From assembly GCA_038503065.1 (NCBI GenBank), contig JBCAMK010000009.1, positions 806,001-870,000 on the forward strand: a stretch of 64,000 bases of DNA, given 5' to 3'. The translations under genes and the position numbers were made by a program. Within the stretch, counting starts at the first letter, position 1. Each line of letters opens with the position of its first letter. The notes under the pieces are model-generated. The model was not told the DNA's origin. It was given only the letters and a program-made list of their open reading frames with translations, and made no database searches. This stretch comes from Paragyromitra xinjiangensis (taxonomy: Eukaryota > Ascomycota > Pezizomycetes > Pezizales > Discinaceae). This document shows positions 1 through 12,900 of the stretch, piece by piece.

Positions 1-3000
1 ACGAATCGAGCACCTACGACTCTGAAAACTATAAAACGTTTTTGGATGCATGTACTACAAGTTGGACTACGGGAATATTTCCAGAGTCGGATCGGAGATA
101 AGGTATAGCTAGAGTAGATACCCGGAATACTTGCAGGGTGGAAACAAGATCGAAGCCGTCACATAAGTGATGATGGCAGGTGGAGCCGTGAAATACATAT
201 GCACGCTGGCTACTTGCTCGAAGGCCAGCGCAAACACAGGGGCTCCTATGACAACGAGCGAGAGTACATGTAGTTATAAGATCATGTGGGCAAAGCAAAA
301 TCAAGTAAGACATAATGCAAAGTATGGGAGGTACTTCCGACATCGAGGAAATGCCAAGCAGGCCGACAGGTCCTAGGTACGAGCGAGGCGATTTGATGCT
401 TAGCCCTCAATTAGTTATAAAGAAAGACATGAAGTCCATATGTATGAATTGTCATGTGCACATACAAGCAGATGGACTCTAAGCACAAGTGAATCGAGGT
501 TCAATGTCTGTAATTTTTGACAAAGAGAGACATGAAGCATGAATTGCGCACTTGCACTAGATGGACCCCACAGGATCGGGTTGATTGCCAACTCACACTA
601 ACAAACTTTCATTATATCTCCCCAGGAAGCGCCCCTCGAGATAGAAAGTTGGGGAGAGATACAAGCGCAGCCGCGGACTCGCACAGGCATTGAACAGTCA
701 AGAACTATGCAACGGAAAGGCTCGCTACTCTAAGCAAGCTCATGGGTTCTCTGAAACGTATTTCGCGCGGTCCACGCCGCTATCAACTAGCGCCGGTAAG
801 CATCGTCGCTTCCGGAAATGTTGTCAATAATTCAAACCACAGCTGTGTCGGGCATCTACGATTCACACCCTCTTGCTTTCAGATGTGTATGTCGTCTATC
901 AACGCGTTAGCTTAGCGATCCTGCCCCTTGCACATTGCCCAATAGTCAACCAACCAGTGGGCCTACACTTATCTCGTTAACCTTAATCTGACAGCGGAGT
1001 TTCGCCCTTGACTAATGCTATTCTGGTATCTCATCTTGCCACGAGTTCGGACATGCCCCACCCTCTCAATAGTCGCGTATCTACTCGTCCAATCTGTGAA
1101 TGGGGGTTTTTGGTAACTTCGGCCAATACTCGATTGTAGAAGTCCGCAGCGCTCTGTATTTCCTGGGCATGCACCCTAAGTAAGACATTAACATCCTTAG
1201 CAGTCTGTCTTTGGCTAGTCTAAGCAATGGTAAGCAGGCCAATGATTACCGCAATACTTTAACGTTCAGACCCTGGCTCCTTCGCTACGTATCAAGAGAG
1301 CAAATAAAACCTTTCTTTCTAAAACGAGCTAATTGATGTGCGCGCATATGCTATGGGAATTGTGATATTTAGGTACATTGTTGTATAACCCCACTCGGCG
1401 CTCACAACCTCGCTTCCTACTCAAGGGTAGAAATACACTTTTCCCCTTATGCCATACACCAATTGTTTGAAAGTATATAGAGCCAGTTAAGACGCACCAG
1501 GAAAACAACTCTCAATGACGTGGTTCAGCTGGTACCGTACCTGTCGCTACAACACGGGTTATTACCAAAAGCACATTTGTACACGGTACATACATGTTTC
1601 TTCCTTGTCATTTTTCATTCGGTGTATATGCGGTTCGGTACCGAATTCCGGTACCGGTATATTATTTCATGATATTTGGGCGGGATCGTGGGTACCGTAC
1701 GTGCTCATCTTAGACGAGCCACGTTGTCATCGCGACTTCGTAAGATCAAAGAAGGGGGTTGGAAGAAAAAAAGCAATGTTCTAGATGTTCTTTTTCTTGT
1801 TATTCCCTGTGAAGAGTTTTTTTTCTTTCTTTCTTGGGGCCTCGGGATTGCTGTAGACATGCGGCCCACACGGCGGCCTGGGTGCCAGGATGACTCCGTG
1901 TGCGGCGGCTGAAGGAGGGAGGAAACGAGCATGCGGTTGGGTTTCTCCTGTTCTACTCTAGGTGGGCGGTTCAGCGGTGCTACTTGGTAGACTTGGTAAA
2001 AGTTTATTAACGGCTGCAGCAATCTATTGTTTCGCAGTCACTCCGCCAAAATAAGTCTAGAGGAACGATAGGCACCGCGGAATTTGCCGGTAATAGGGAC
2101 TTGATCGGTCTCGGCTACCACAATTACTACGGGTCTAAATTGGCTGAGTGGTTAATAATTGTTTTGTGTCGTAGCAGGTTAAAACAATTCGTAAGCCTCC
2201 TATTCGCCGTTCGTGCCCCTAGCTAGAACGGCTTGGTGTTGATGCTTGTGAATGTATCTAGAGGCCCCTCGGTAGTGCTTTTGAAACACTGGTGCATAGG
2301 CGAGAAGATGCTTTCGCTTCTAGGGCGATTTACAGCCTTTAGTTGCCTATCTGCTCGGATTGATTTGTTTGCCTGGATGTTTTTGTTGGAACTGCGGGTA
2401 TGAGGGCCGGGTTTGGGGACTTCTGCATAGTGCATAAGGCAAGAGGGAAAATGCAGTTTTTATTAGAGTGGGATTCTCAAAGGCGTTTTCAAGGGGGCTG
2501 TTTTTTTCGTTTCCTGCTGCTGTTTTGCCTGTTCGTGTTTGACCTATTCCTGATCTGGTTGGAAATTCGGGATGCAGACGGTTCGATTAGTCGGAGGGTT
2601 TAGAAATACTTTTTTCTAATCCCGCGGGCTGTGGATTCCAAAGTCCTGGAAATTAGCTGGTTCCTGAGTAAGGTGGAGGACCAGTGTGCACTGTCTCCCT
2701 CCGAGACTTGAGTCCTCAGTCCACGACTCTGGATACCGGAACGGGACCGTCACTTGAAAAAAAGACCAATCTGGGTATGGTTTGTAGGGATAAGCAAGCT
2801 GTGATCGTGAGTCGGTTCTGATTAGTTGGACTTATCGTGTTCGGGGCTCCCTTGTAAAGCTTTTATCCTCGCGCTTGTTATCTAATATCTGCTAAGGTCC
2901 GGAATCGCAGCACGCAAGAAAATCTAAGACTTACGAGACTTACGTGGCCCGACAACACGGGACGCACGGGCAGATACCGATTGAACCGAAACGGGTCTGG

Positions 3001-4322
3001 ACACGCGCGGATTTGCGTCGGGTCCAGTAGCGGCGGGTTAGGGATCTGGAGGATCAGAGCAGCGCGAAGCGTGACGGCTCATCAGGGCAGACAAGGATTA
3101 TTCATAAAGGGATGGAGGGAATAGGAAAAAGAAAAGAAAAATACCCCTGGTGGTACTGCAGGAACAACGTTTCCTGGTAACGTATGGCTCAAATGCACCA
3201 ATCACGACTACGGGTAGTCCGGCAAATAATGTCAGGCACAAGAAGTGGCGTTTTCTTTTTTTCCATACCATGTTCTCTTGACCTTGCTAATTGTTGGCGC
3301 GAACTGACGGGCTTTTCGGCGCTTTGTTCTTGTCTTTGTTTTCGTCTTTGGCTTTTTTGTAAGATAGCGAAACAGTGCCTGGAAGGGGAAGGGAAATTTC
3401 AGGGCAAGTGTTGTGTGTATTAGCGACAGCTAAAGAAAATAAGCGAGGAAGATGGATTAGTAGGCGTAGGGTAGGCATTGAGAAGTAGAAATTCCAATGA
3501 GTGCTTTCATCGGAATTTCTCTCTCGTAGGACTCGGAATGCAGTTTTGGGGGTAAATAAATGCCAATATAGCTTGGCGTCAGGTACCAAAAAGGCAACCA
3601 AAAAGGCGCGGTATGGCTGCAGGGGAAGAACGACAGAAAGCCCAGAAGAGCAGCAGAAACCACCTACGGCAGGCAAACAGCAGAAACGAGCCTACGGAAA
3701 CACAGACACAGACACAGACTCAGACAGACACACGCATACATGCATACACATACACACTTACATACGGCACACCCATGCAAACACATTCATCCACCCGCGC
3801 AATCAACACCCACGCTTACGCTTCCCGAATACCACTTAGAATGGCTTCGTTTGCGGCCCCGCACAAGGCAGCAGGGCACAGCGTCGGGCCTGCTTGCTGC
3901 TGCTGGGTTTAAAGCAGGACAGCCCCTCGCTTCATCGTCCCTCTCTTCTTCTTCCTCTATCACGATTATCTCCCCTCTATCAGCCTCTGGTGCAGCTTGC
4001 CTATCAGCTCTCCCCTCCCACTCTCTTTGTCCCTTTTGCACCTTGCTATTGTCATTCCTTTCATTTACGCCAAATTATCCACTCTTTTGCTTTGATAGCA
4101 GATAGCGAACAAGCAATTTGTTTAAGTGACACGCGTTCACCTACATCCACCAAGCTAGATAAAGCGATATTCGCTGGGCCAGGATTTGACCTGTTATTCT
4201 ATAGCAGCAATCCTCGAACATATATATATATGACCCTTCGAGTTTGAAATTTTCGAATTATAGAGTTATAAGATTTTCGTTTTTGCTTAAACACATCTTC
4301 CGATCAATATCTATACACAACT
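1..4322. other. Gene-poor left flank
   Basis: No reading frame here looks like a protein: the open frames are short, overlap on both strands and lack recognisable domains or consistent splice signals. The last 400 bases, rich in pyrimidines on the plus strand (about 3930-4080) and followed by an alternating TA run near 4220-4231, are probably the promoter and leader of the GH17 gene downstream. Several GGTACC-type palindromes lie near 1530-1700, with no function that can be assigned. Confidence 0.6.
3702..3760. repeat. Impure ACAG/CACA microsatellite
   Basis: A purine-pyrimidine alternating tract made of ACAGAC-like and then CATACA-like units. It produces long but meaningless open frames of Thr/Gln/His in all plus frames. 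It lies about 560 bases upstream of the GH17 start codon. Confidence 0.75.
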
Positions 4323-5622
4323 ATGATTTCCTCAAAGGTCTCTAGTTTAGTGCTAGCCTTTTTACTGGCCCTCCAAATTACTGTTGCTCAACCTCATGGT
4401 AAATAATTTCCTCTCCTTGTCTATCCATCTTTATTTTGGTATTGACGGTCCTTATAGGGGGACGGCACCATCGTAGAGATGTGGTGTACAAGACCATATA
4501 CGTTGATCAGAATGGCAACACCCTCGACCCTGCCCAGTATGACCACCCAGCAACCCCAACCACCCCGCCTACTACTCCCGCAGCCGCAGCTCCTACTCCC
4601 CAGCCTACTGCATCTACCTCCACGCCTGCTGCCGTCGCTCCACCTGCCGCTTCACCTTCTGCAACTGTATCAAATCTAGATACCTCGGACTCGACTGACA
4701 AGGGCGTTGCTTCGTTCTCTGGATTGAACAAGCCCGGGGTTGCCTATAATCCGTACTATGACAACGGACAATGCAAGTCCTATCCGGATGTTGTTGCCGA
4801 TCTGCAAAAGCTCAAGGCTTTTGGTGTTGTCCGTATCTATGATCTTAGCTGCCAGCAGGTCCAGAATGTTACTGCCGCTGCTGTGCCACTTGGAATCCAA
4901 GTCTATATTGGTATTCCTAACAGTGCTGTGGCGAACTGCAATGCAGCAATCGCTCAAATTGTATCCGAGGTCGGCAAAAACTGGTCCGCGGTCTATGCTA
5001 TTTCCGTCGGGAATGAGTTGGTCAACGGTGGCCAAATGTCGGCTCCTGATCTCGCAGCTTTGGTCGACTCGTCTCGTGTTACTCTGAGAGCTGCTGGATA
5101 CAACGGTCCGGTCGTTACTACTGAAGTCTGGGTCACCTATCTTGATCCCACTAAAAGCATCTTGTGCCAGCATACCGATTTCATCGCAGCCAACTGTCAT
5201 CCTTTCTTCGATTCGCATGTTGTGGCAAGCGATTCCGGTAACTTTTTGACCATGGCGATTGGGAAGATCAAGGATGCTTGCCCTGGAAAGAGCGTTGTCA
5301 TTACTGGTAAATCTATCTAATACCTTACTTTTGGGATGTAGTTTCTAATTACTTCTAGAAACCGGCTGGCCTCACCAAGGAAGCGTTTTCGTAGATGCTG
5401 TACCAGGTCTTCAGGAACAACAAGTTGCCCTGACCACGATTCGCGGTAACGTGACCTCGAATATCATCTACTTCTCCTCTTTCGACGCTGCCTGGAAAGT
5501 AGACAATTCTGGCACTTATGGCACTGAGAAGGTTCGTTGAGTCCGCAGAAATTAATACTGATGATCTATTGCTAACTGCTGTATAGTACTGGGGTATCCA
5601 AGATCTCGCCTTGTTCGGTTGA
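4323..5622 (+). CDS. Secreted GH17 beta-1,3-glucanase (cell-wall glucan endo-1,3-beta-glucosidase, SCW4/MP65/BtgE-like)
   Basis: Four exons: 4323-4398, 4458-5306, 5359-5531 and 5587-5622, giving 377 aa with all joins in phase. Residues 1-23 are a signal peptide ending ...TVAQ. A basic stretch (RHHRRD) follows, possibly a Kex2-type processing site, then a Pro/Ala/Thr-rich linker to about residue 95. The GH17 domain fills the rest. The acid/base Glu is E212 in the SVGNE motif and the nucleophile is E309 in ETGWP; the E309 codon is split by intron 2. The protein ends on YWGIQDLALFG, typical of this family. It should act in the wall on beta-1,3-glucan, in remodelling or transfer. The ATG is the only one that gives a signal peptide. 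The family is certain; the exact paralog is not. Confidence 0.95.
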
Positions 5623-6600
5623 TTTGGGAGTGACCATCGATTGTCTTCGCCTTTTCCTAGTATTTTTCAAGGTGGTGCTTTTACCTGTTCAAGGGGCGTT
5701 TATCACGAATTTCTTTTTTGTTTCTCTTCGTTGGCTTGCTAGCCACCCACCGAACTGGAACCAGGCAACCAAAAAATCCATGGGCACGGCAGAAGGAATG
5801 GTTCGAAGCTGAGCCTCGATGGTTCGGTTAACGACCACACTCACCCATTTATACGACGAACAACGACATTTTGAATTTTTCTGGGGTCACAATAAAAAAG
5901 CTATGGGAGAGGAGGGGGTAGTTTGGCCTTTTTCCCGTTTGTACTTTTTCATATGTTTTCCTATCTCTTACCTGGCGTAATAGGGTGGATACAGGACGGG
6001 ACAGGGGATTACAGGATTACACTTTTACTTTCGTTTGTAAATATTTTGATTGTAACTTTTACATACGACCTGGAAAAGGGGCGCCGTCTTGAAAATAGGA
6101 ATTGGCTTTTTAAAACTGGTGTGACCGAGATGATTTATCGCGTGAATGTGCATTCTAGAATCAATATATTTGTAACGGGAGGGGGGTTTGAGTTGGTGGG
6201 TCTCAACTAGCGAGGTTTTACAGAACTGCTTACGTATTTTATATTTACAATGCCGTGGATCCGTATATACATACTCTAGTGGCCACTGTGCCGAGTAACT
6301 CTTCGGGGTAATCCCCCTCCGTTGCCGCCATACCTTAGTTAGGTGTAGTTGCCACATCATTCCCGCCGAGTGATACCCTATGGAGCGTAGAACTGGTTCC
6401 AGCAGTTCCAGATATACTCCGGGGGGAAGTCTGTCACCCGTAGGATGAATACCCTCTTAGGGTCTATCCTTTTGTAGCTAGTTTTCTAGTTATAACAAAC
6501 TCATTATATATAAAAAAGGCCTGTTACTAGACGGCGGAGCTGGCAGTGCAAGACTTGACTGCTAACTTACTCAAGACGGAAGAAGTTCATAAAATTTTGC
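5623..6600. other. Intergenic: GH17 3' flank and AT-rich spacer
   Basis: No gene is supported. The first few hundred bases are the 3' flank of the glucanase gene. From about 6280 a phrase (ACTGTGCCGAGTAACTC) recurs in nearly the same form near 9030, which suggests remnants of one dispersed repeat on both sides of the dead transposase. Confidence 0.5.
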
Positions 6601-6674
6601 AGTGGCCTTATAGAAAATAGAGGCTTCAGAGATAGAGCGAGTTGGGGGTTAACTAACGAAAGGAGAGTACCAGA

Positions 6675-7946
6675 GTGTTGAGTATTATTGTACTCAATGG
6701 GCATGGATCCCACATTTCATGGGAGTTTATAGAGTATTGTTTAGCTCATCGAATAGTTGCACTTTGTCTTCCTCCTCACTCAACACATCTCCTTCAACCC
6801 TTGGACGTTGGCTTATTTTCACCTTATAATCGTTTCTATGATAATGTTGTTAGGCAAGGTATTACTAGGATTGAAAAGCTACTACATGTATTCTTACAAC
6901 TTTTTGAAGTTGCACGTAGGAATATATTCAAGCAACGTTCAATTAAAAATGCTTTCGTCAAAGTGGATATTGTGCCATTTTCCCTATTAAAAGTTTTGCG
7001 AAAACTGCTAAACTATGGTGGCGGAATCGATAAACGTGTACCTCTTTCAGAACGATCTATTATAGCTAAATAGGGCAGGTTTTTAAGAAAACAATCCTAT
7101 ACAGTGATTCACTATATGATAAACACAATGACTATAGAGAGCTTTTCGAAATTGGGGATATTTTCATGGTGTAATTGGACTTTGAAAAGTTGGGTTTTGG
7201 GTGGTGACGCGGCGGGAGCACCCACAAAAAAAAGAAAAAATGCTACATTTTGAAGCCTAGCTCCACCCAGTTCAGGGGGTGCTATGGGGTTTTCCGCTCT
7301 GTGAGACCTTTTTAAGCCTAACCAGAATACAATCTGAACCATCTGAACCCCAGTATGATGACAATGTCATGCCCAACCCTCAAAAATGCTCAAGTCTCGG
7401 TTGCATTATGGGTCACATATAGGCACACGTTTATCGATTCCCGCACTATACGATGAATCGGAGCTAGATGGCACAAACTTCAAAGACGCCAGCCTATCTT
7501 CCATTTTCCCGAAGGCTAATACTAGCAGTTTTCAACATCTAAGTCCTAATGTCCCACCTTTAACTCCTTGGAAAGCAAAAGATGTTCGGTATCACTTAGC
7601 CCATATTTTTGATGATCTCCAGGAAGTAGAATTGCCTAGCCCAACCCGGAAGCGGACAGAGCAACTTGGAAAAGCCATCGAGGTGGGGATCGCCGAGAAC
7701 GTAATTCTTTTAGATGCAAACACCAAGTTGTGTAACGTAAATCGCATGCGAAGAAAACAGGACAAACGAATTCTTTCCAAATCTCGGGCCCTAAGTGCGG
7801 GAGAAGCCGAGACAAAAAAAAAGCGGCGGGAAAAGAAGCATCTGCAAAGCGTAAAACGGAGGCCAAAGAGGCTGCAGCCGCTAAAGCTGTCGGGAGGAGT
7901 GATTGAGCTGGGTGCCCGGGAGGTGGCAGGAGAGAGTGAATTCTAA
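6675..7946 (+). pseudogene. Decayed pogo/Fot1-like DDE transposase
   Basis: Two separated pieces of a Tc1/mariner-superfamily (pogo/Fot1 type) transposase. The first, 6675-7073, keeps the end of the DDE domain: a GHGSH block and the hallmark LPPHSTHLLQPLDVGLF. The catalytic Asp before GHGSH is Asn here (VLNGHGSH instead of DGHGSH). The second, 7386-7946, resembles the Lys/Arg-rich C-terminal tail of these proteins, with leucine-rich and NRMRRKQ segments. The N-terminal CENP-B/HTH region and the first catalytic Asp are missing, and the pieces are separated by stops and about 300 unrelated bases (7074-7385). It cannot encode an active enzyme. The join between the two pieces is inferred. Confidence 0.85.
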
Positions 7947-8415
7947 AGGCGTTGGCATAACTCAGGCAGCAGGTTTTAGGTAGTGGGTATTTGTAAACGC
8001 ATTTGTGGCCGACATGTAAATTAGCCACAGCTCTGAACTCTTTATTGAGATGTCAGATAGTTGATATTAATCGAGATGTCGTGAAGAGTTGTAGTTGTCG
8101 TTGCTAGTTGACCCATTTCTCGGTCTGACCTACTTCCCCGTCAAATACGTTACATTTCACGGACACGCCCTAGTTGGATGGAGAGGGGTGGCTTACCGTG
8201 CTAAGTTTAAATTCGTTTGTGTGTGTCTTAGTAGTCGTTAAACAAAAGAAAGAAAAATATAATGGAATTAACTAGATCCCGGTAAACACTATTCCTAGGT
8301 GTTTTTTTAGTTGCTTTCGGCGAAGGATGATACCCCCTTCTGTGGGCAATCCATAGCTTTCCAATATCCTGTTCATATCTGCTGCTAATAATAGTCAGCT
8401 AACCGAACAACCAAT
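7947..8415. other. Intergenic
   Basis: AT-rich sequence between the transposase relic and the small two-exon gene. I see no gene, RNA or clear repeat boundary in it. Confidence 0.5.
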
Positions 8416-8868
8416 TCATTCATCTGGAAGACATAGCGACTCACAGTTTAAGCTGTCAATATCTGACTGCGTGGCTGGGAATTCGTCTATCACTTCATTC
8501 CGACGCGTGCGTAGAGGTATTATCTGTGAATTAGCCGTAACCGCGAGAGAATTATTCGTAAGTCTAGCTATAGAATTGTAATCCCTGAATATCATCGTCA
8601 GCCTTCGCAGGTACGTCAACTAGGGGGCTGAGAGAACTCACTCCGACACCAGGCGTAATTCGAGGTCTTCCATCCTTCGTTCTATGTTCCCAATTCGTCC
8701 AACAATATTCGCCAACTGAGCTAGTATCTCTGCGCTATTATTTGGTGCGGGGATGTTTTGCAGACGATTAAATTCGGTGGCCGGGGTTGCATGTGATTGA
8801 GATATATTGTTTCTCGCGCCTACTACAGCGCCAAAATCAGGCTGCTGCTGCTGGCCTTGCGCGGCCAT
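8416..8868 (-). CDS. Small conserved fungal protein of unknown function (coiled-coil + 'FPATxxxI' C-terminal motif)
   Basis: Two exons, 8868-8642 and 8584-8416, joined over a 57-bp intron with a GTGAGT donor, a CTGAC branch and a CAG acceptor, encode 131 aa. The N-terminal half is Gln-rich (residues 5-9) and then forms an amphipathic helix (NIVGRIGNIERRMEDLELRL), probably a coiled coil. The C-terminal half has NSIARL, a PLR element and an EFPATQSDIDSL stretch. I recognise this order (helix, then NSxARL...PL...FPAT...L) as a small protein family widespread in filamentous fungi, with no known function. Reading the two frames without the intron gives a false stop at the junction. The gene seems intact although it sits among repeat relics. 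Confidence 0.8.
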
Positions 8869-9937
8869 ATCTGTCTATCCTCGGTTAGCCAGCGGGGCTC
8901 ACGGGAATGGTACATAGCCGTTAACACTCACCTTGTCTGTAGTGCTGAGTTTTTGTGGAAATTGACCTTGAGGGGTATTGTAGTGGGATGGAGAAAGAAG
9001 AGGGATTCCCTATATACTATTTCTGGCTACTGTGCCGGGTAACTCTTATGAGGGGTATGGTGGAATGGGGAGATAGCAGTGGCTCTGGAGGTGTATGGAG
9101 TATGTGTCTGGAGCTACATATATCTATGGCAAGGTAGCTCCGCTACCTGTTGAGGTCATTGACACTAGGGGTTTGCACGTCGTTTTTTGGCCAATTTTGA
9201 ATCTCTCAGTAACATAACGGTAAACTGAGGGGGTTCTGTGGCTAATAGATAGTCTCATGACTCGGATCTGGGACTAAGTTTTTCTAAGGAGCTGGTTATG
9301 GTGTTACCTTGCCGCTGGCACCTAGTTGGGGGTTTAGTAGCTGCTCATGCAGGGATACACCGGTTGCTTGTACTGGAAGAGAGAGCTGCTGGGATACTTG
9401 TAGTCGGGAGTTGGGTTTGTATATTTATTGGATTACACAACGTGGAGCTCTACGAGTGTGGATTGGAGGTTGAATGTGCTGGAGATGAGGGGACTCTGGA
9501 CGGCGGAGTTGTCAGTCTGTGAATCGGCTAACGCTGCAGTTTTTGGCTGCAACTCTTTGGCTAATTCTGTTGGCCTAGTTCCTGGGAGCAGCAGCAGCTC
9601 ATCATATGTAGGTCGCTCTGGAGCGCGAGTGATATGGCATGGATAAAACAGAAGTGAAAATGGGTGAGACTGGTATACCAAAATCTCCGAAGATTGTGAA
9701 CCTATTCAGCTCTCAAAGTCTCACCTCAACTTAGCTTAGCTTTACTTGGGCTCGCGATTCGAGTAAGCAGTCATAATGCTGAATTGGGTTAGGGTTGAGG
9801 CTGATTTTAAGCCTCCCCTGCTCGGTCGTTATTGATAAGCAAATTTTCACCCCTCCCCCACCATAAAAGTGACCCCGCCATCTCTTTACGTAGGGCATCA
9901 CTCGCCTCCTCACTCTAAAACTCTTCACCTACCAAAA
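8869..9937. other. Intergenic with repeat remnants
   Basis: No gene is supported. A phrase near 9030 (CTACTGTGCCGGGTAACTC) and another near 9500 (GGACGGCGGAG) echo sequences near 6285 and 6530. This suggests that copies of the same dispersed element flank the transposase relic and the small gene. The last 100 bases are the leader of the FGAM synthase gene, with a pyrimidine-rich stretch before the ATG. Confidence 0.5.
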
Positions 9938-12900
9938 ATGGCTTCTTCTGCCCCTGAAGAGTTTCTGGCCATCCCTGGTTCCCCAGCGTACTCGAGCTTT
10001 CGTCTGGTGGAATTGACAGACTCGCTGAACGCCGTCCTCGCTTCGAAAGGGTCCAAGGTCGTTTCTGTTAGATCTTTGTACGTGCACTATGTTTCTGCAC
10101 AGGACAAGGCTGCGGTTGACACGCTTAAGAATGGGGACTCGCTAGAGAGGAAGTATCTTGAGCGGTTGCTTCACTACGGCGATGAGTCGAGTGAGCTGAA
10201 TAATGACCCTGAAACTAAATATCTCGTGAAGGTTGTTAATGGCGAGAAGGTGGAGCAAGGCAAAGAGAGATTAGTGCTCTTTATTTCTCCTAGAAAAGGG
10301 ACAATTTCCCCTTGGTCTTCAAAGGCGACATCAATTGCACATGTTTGTGGATTGCAGGGTCATGTTAAGAGGATTGAGAGGGGAATTGTTATTTCTCTGG
10401 TTTTTGAGGGCGCCTATGAGAAATCAGGCGAAGGATATCCCTTCGCCGATGCTCTTTACGATCGTATGACACAGGTAATTACTCAATTCCTATTTTGAAT
10501 GCAAGCAAAAGAGATACCAATACTTTACAGACCCTCGAATCCCACCCCCCTACATTCGACACCCTGTTTGGCACACACCCACCTCTTCCAGTTGGCCGTG
10601 TAGATCTCCACTCGGCGACTTCTACCCCTCTCGAGTCCCTTCAGGCCGCTAACAAATCTCTTGGTCTCGCTCTCGATGCCTCTGAAATAACATACCTCCT
10701 CGATGCGTTCTCCTCCACGGGTCCATGTCCGCGTGACCCGTACGATGTCGAGTTGTTCATGTTTGCGCAAGTCAACTCTGAGCACTGCCGTCACAAGCAA
10801 TTCAACGCCTCATGGACAATTGATGGCGAACAGAAGCCGAATTCCCTCTTTGGCATGATCAGGAATACACATAAGCTGTCCCCTGCACATACCGTTTCTG
10901 CCTACTCCGACAACGCTGCTGTGCTTGAGGGTAACACTGCGATTCATTGGGCGCCCGATGCGGAGACAAAAGCCTGGACTCAGACCCCAGAAACGGTTCA
11001 CTTTGTAGCCAAGGTCGAAACCCATAACCATCCTACTGCCGTCTCTCCGTACCCTGGCGCTGCCACAGGCTCCGGTGGGGAGATCCGGGATGAGGGTGCC
11101 GTTGGCCGTGGATCAAAGCCAAAAGCTGGCTTGTCAGGCTTCAGCGTGAGTGATCTTCTCATCCCTGGGCACCGACAACCGTGGGAAATCGACATGGGGA
11201 GACCAAACCACATTGCTAGTTCTCTCGATATCATGCTGGAGGCTCCTATTGGCTCTGCAGCCTTCAATAATGAGTTCGGTCGTCCCTGCACACTTGGCTA
11301 TTTCCGTACTCTCACTACCCGTGTTCCCACCGGAACCAATAGCGAGGATGAGGTTCGTGGCTATCACAAACCCATTATGCTAGCTGGCGGTCTAGGGACC
11401 GTCCGCCCGATCCACGCCATGAAAGAGCAGGGCCTCATTGAGCCCGGCGCATACCTTATTGTACTCGGCGGTCCCGCCATGTTGATCGGACTTGGCGGTG
11501 GTGCAGCCTCCTCTATTGCGTCCGGCGAGGGCAGCGTTGATCTTGATTTCGCGTCTGTACAACGTGGAAATCCTGAGCAACAGCGCCGCGCGCAGATGGT
11601 CATTGATGCGTGTGTCGCATTGGGAACGAAGAATCCCATTCGGTCTATCCACGATGTTGGTGCAGGTGGTCTCTCAAACGCGCTACCGGAATTAGTACAC
11701 GATGCGGGTCTTGGAGCGACGTTTGAGTTGAGGGAGGTTGAGAGTGCGGATAAGGGAATGAGCCCGCTGCAAATTTGGTGCTGTGAGGCACAGGAGCGGT
11801 ATGTAATGGCAGTGGCCGAAGATGGACTTGAAATCTTTGGTGCTATAGCGAGGCGTGAGCGTTGTGGGTATTCAGTTGTTGGTCGGGCGGAAGGGGGTGC
11901 AGAAGAGGATCAACGGTTGGTGCTTAAGGATCGCGATTCTGAGAAAGATCCTAAGGTTATTGATCTTCCGATGTCGACCCTCTTTGGAAAGCCACCGAAG
12001 ATGTCCCGCGTTGTTTCGAGCCGCAAACTCAACTTGCCAAAATTTGATACTGCGTTATCTTCTTACCTTCCGGAGATCCCGAATGAGGTTCTTCTGAAGG
12101 AGGCTGTTGATCGTGTCCTCCACCTTCCCAGTGTTGGGAGCAAGAGTTTCCTTATTACTATTGGAGATCGTACTGTTACTGGACTTATCACTCGTGACCA
12201 GATGGTTGGCCCGTGGCAGGTTCCGGTCGCAGACGTTGCCGTTACTGCCACTGCTCTTACAGAAGGTATCAAAACTGGTGAAGCAATGGCAATGGGTGAG
12301 AAACCGACTCTCGCGCTGATCTCTCCTGCTGCATCTGCAAAAATGGCGGTTGCAGAGTCACTTATGAATCTGGTTGCCTCTGATATACAGGGTGGCTTGT
12401 CAAGAGTCAGGTTGAGCGCTAACTGGATGGCGGCCGGAAATCACGAGGGCGAGGGCGCGGCACTATATGAAGCCGTTGAAGCGATTGGCATGGATTTGTG
12501 CCCGAAACTAGGAGTGAGTATTCCTGTGGGGAAGGACAGCATGAGTATGAAGATGAAATGGACAGACCGAGAGAGTGGCAAGGCGAAGGAAGTGACGGCG
12601 CCAGTGAGTTTGGTAGTTACGGCGTTTGCAGCGGTGAGCGATGTTAGCAAAACATGGACACCACAGTTGAAGAGAATTTCAGAGATTGGGGAGAGTAAGC
12701 TCGTGTTTGTGGACCTGGCAGGCGGAAAGATGGCGATGGGCGGGAGCGCAGTTGCGCAGGTGTTTGGGCAGGTGGGAAGTGAAGCGCCGGATGTGAGGGA
12801 CGTTGAGGTGTTTAAGGGTTTCTTTGAGGCATGTGCGGAAACGAGACAGAGGGCACTTGTTCAAGCATATCATGATAGAAGTGATGGTGGTTTGTTCACG

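Noticed and set aside
2120..2200. tRNA-like D-arm phrase (TGGCTGAGTGGTTAA)
   Set aside because: No matching acceptor stem, anticodon arm or T-arm consensus in the right spacing.
8590..8637. Stop codon between the two halves of the small gene, suggesting a pseudogene
   Set aside because: A canonical 57-bp intron removes it and joins both halves in frame.
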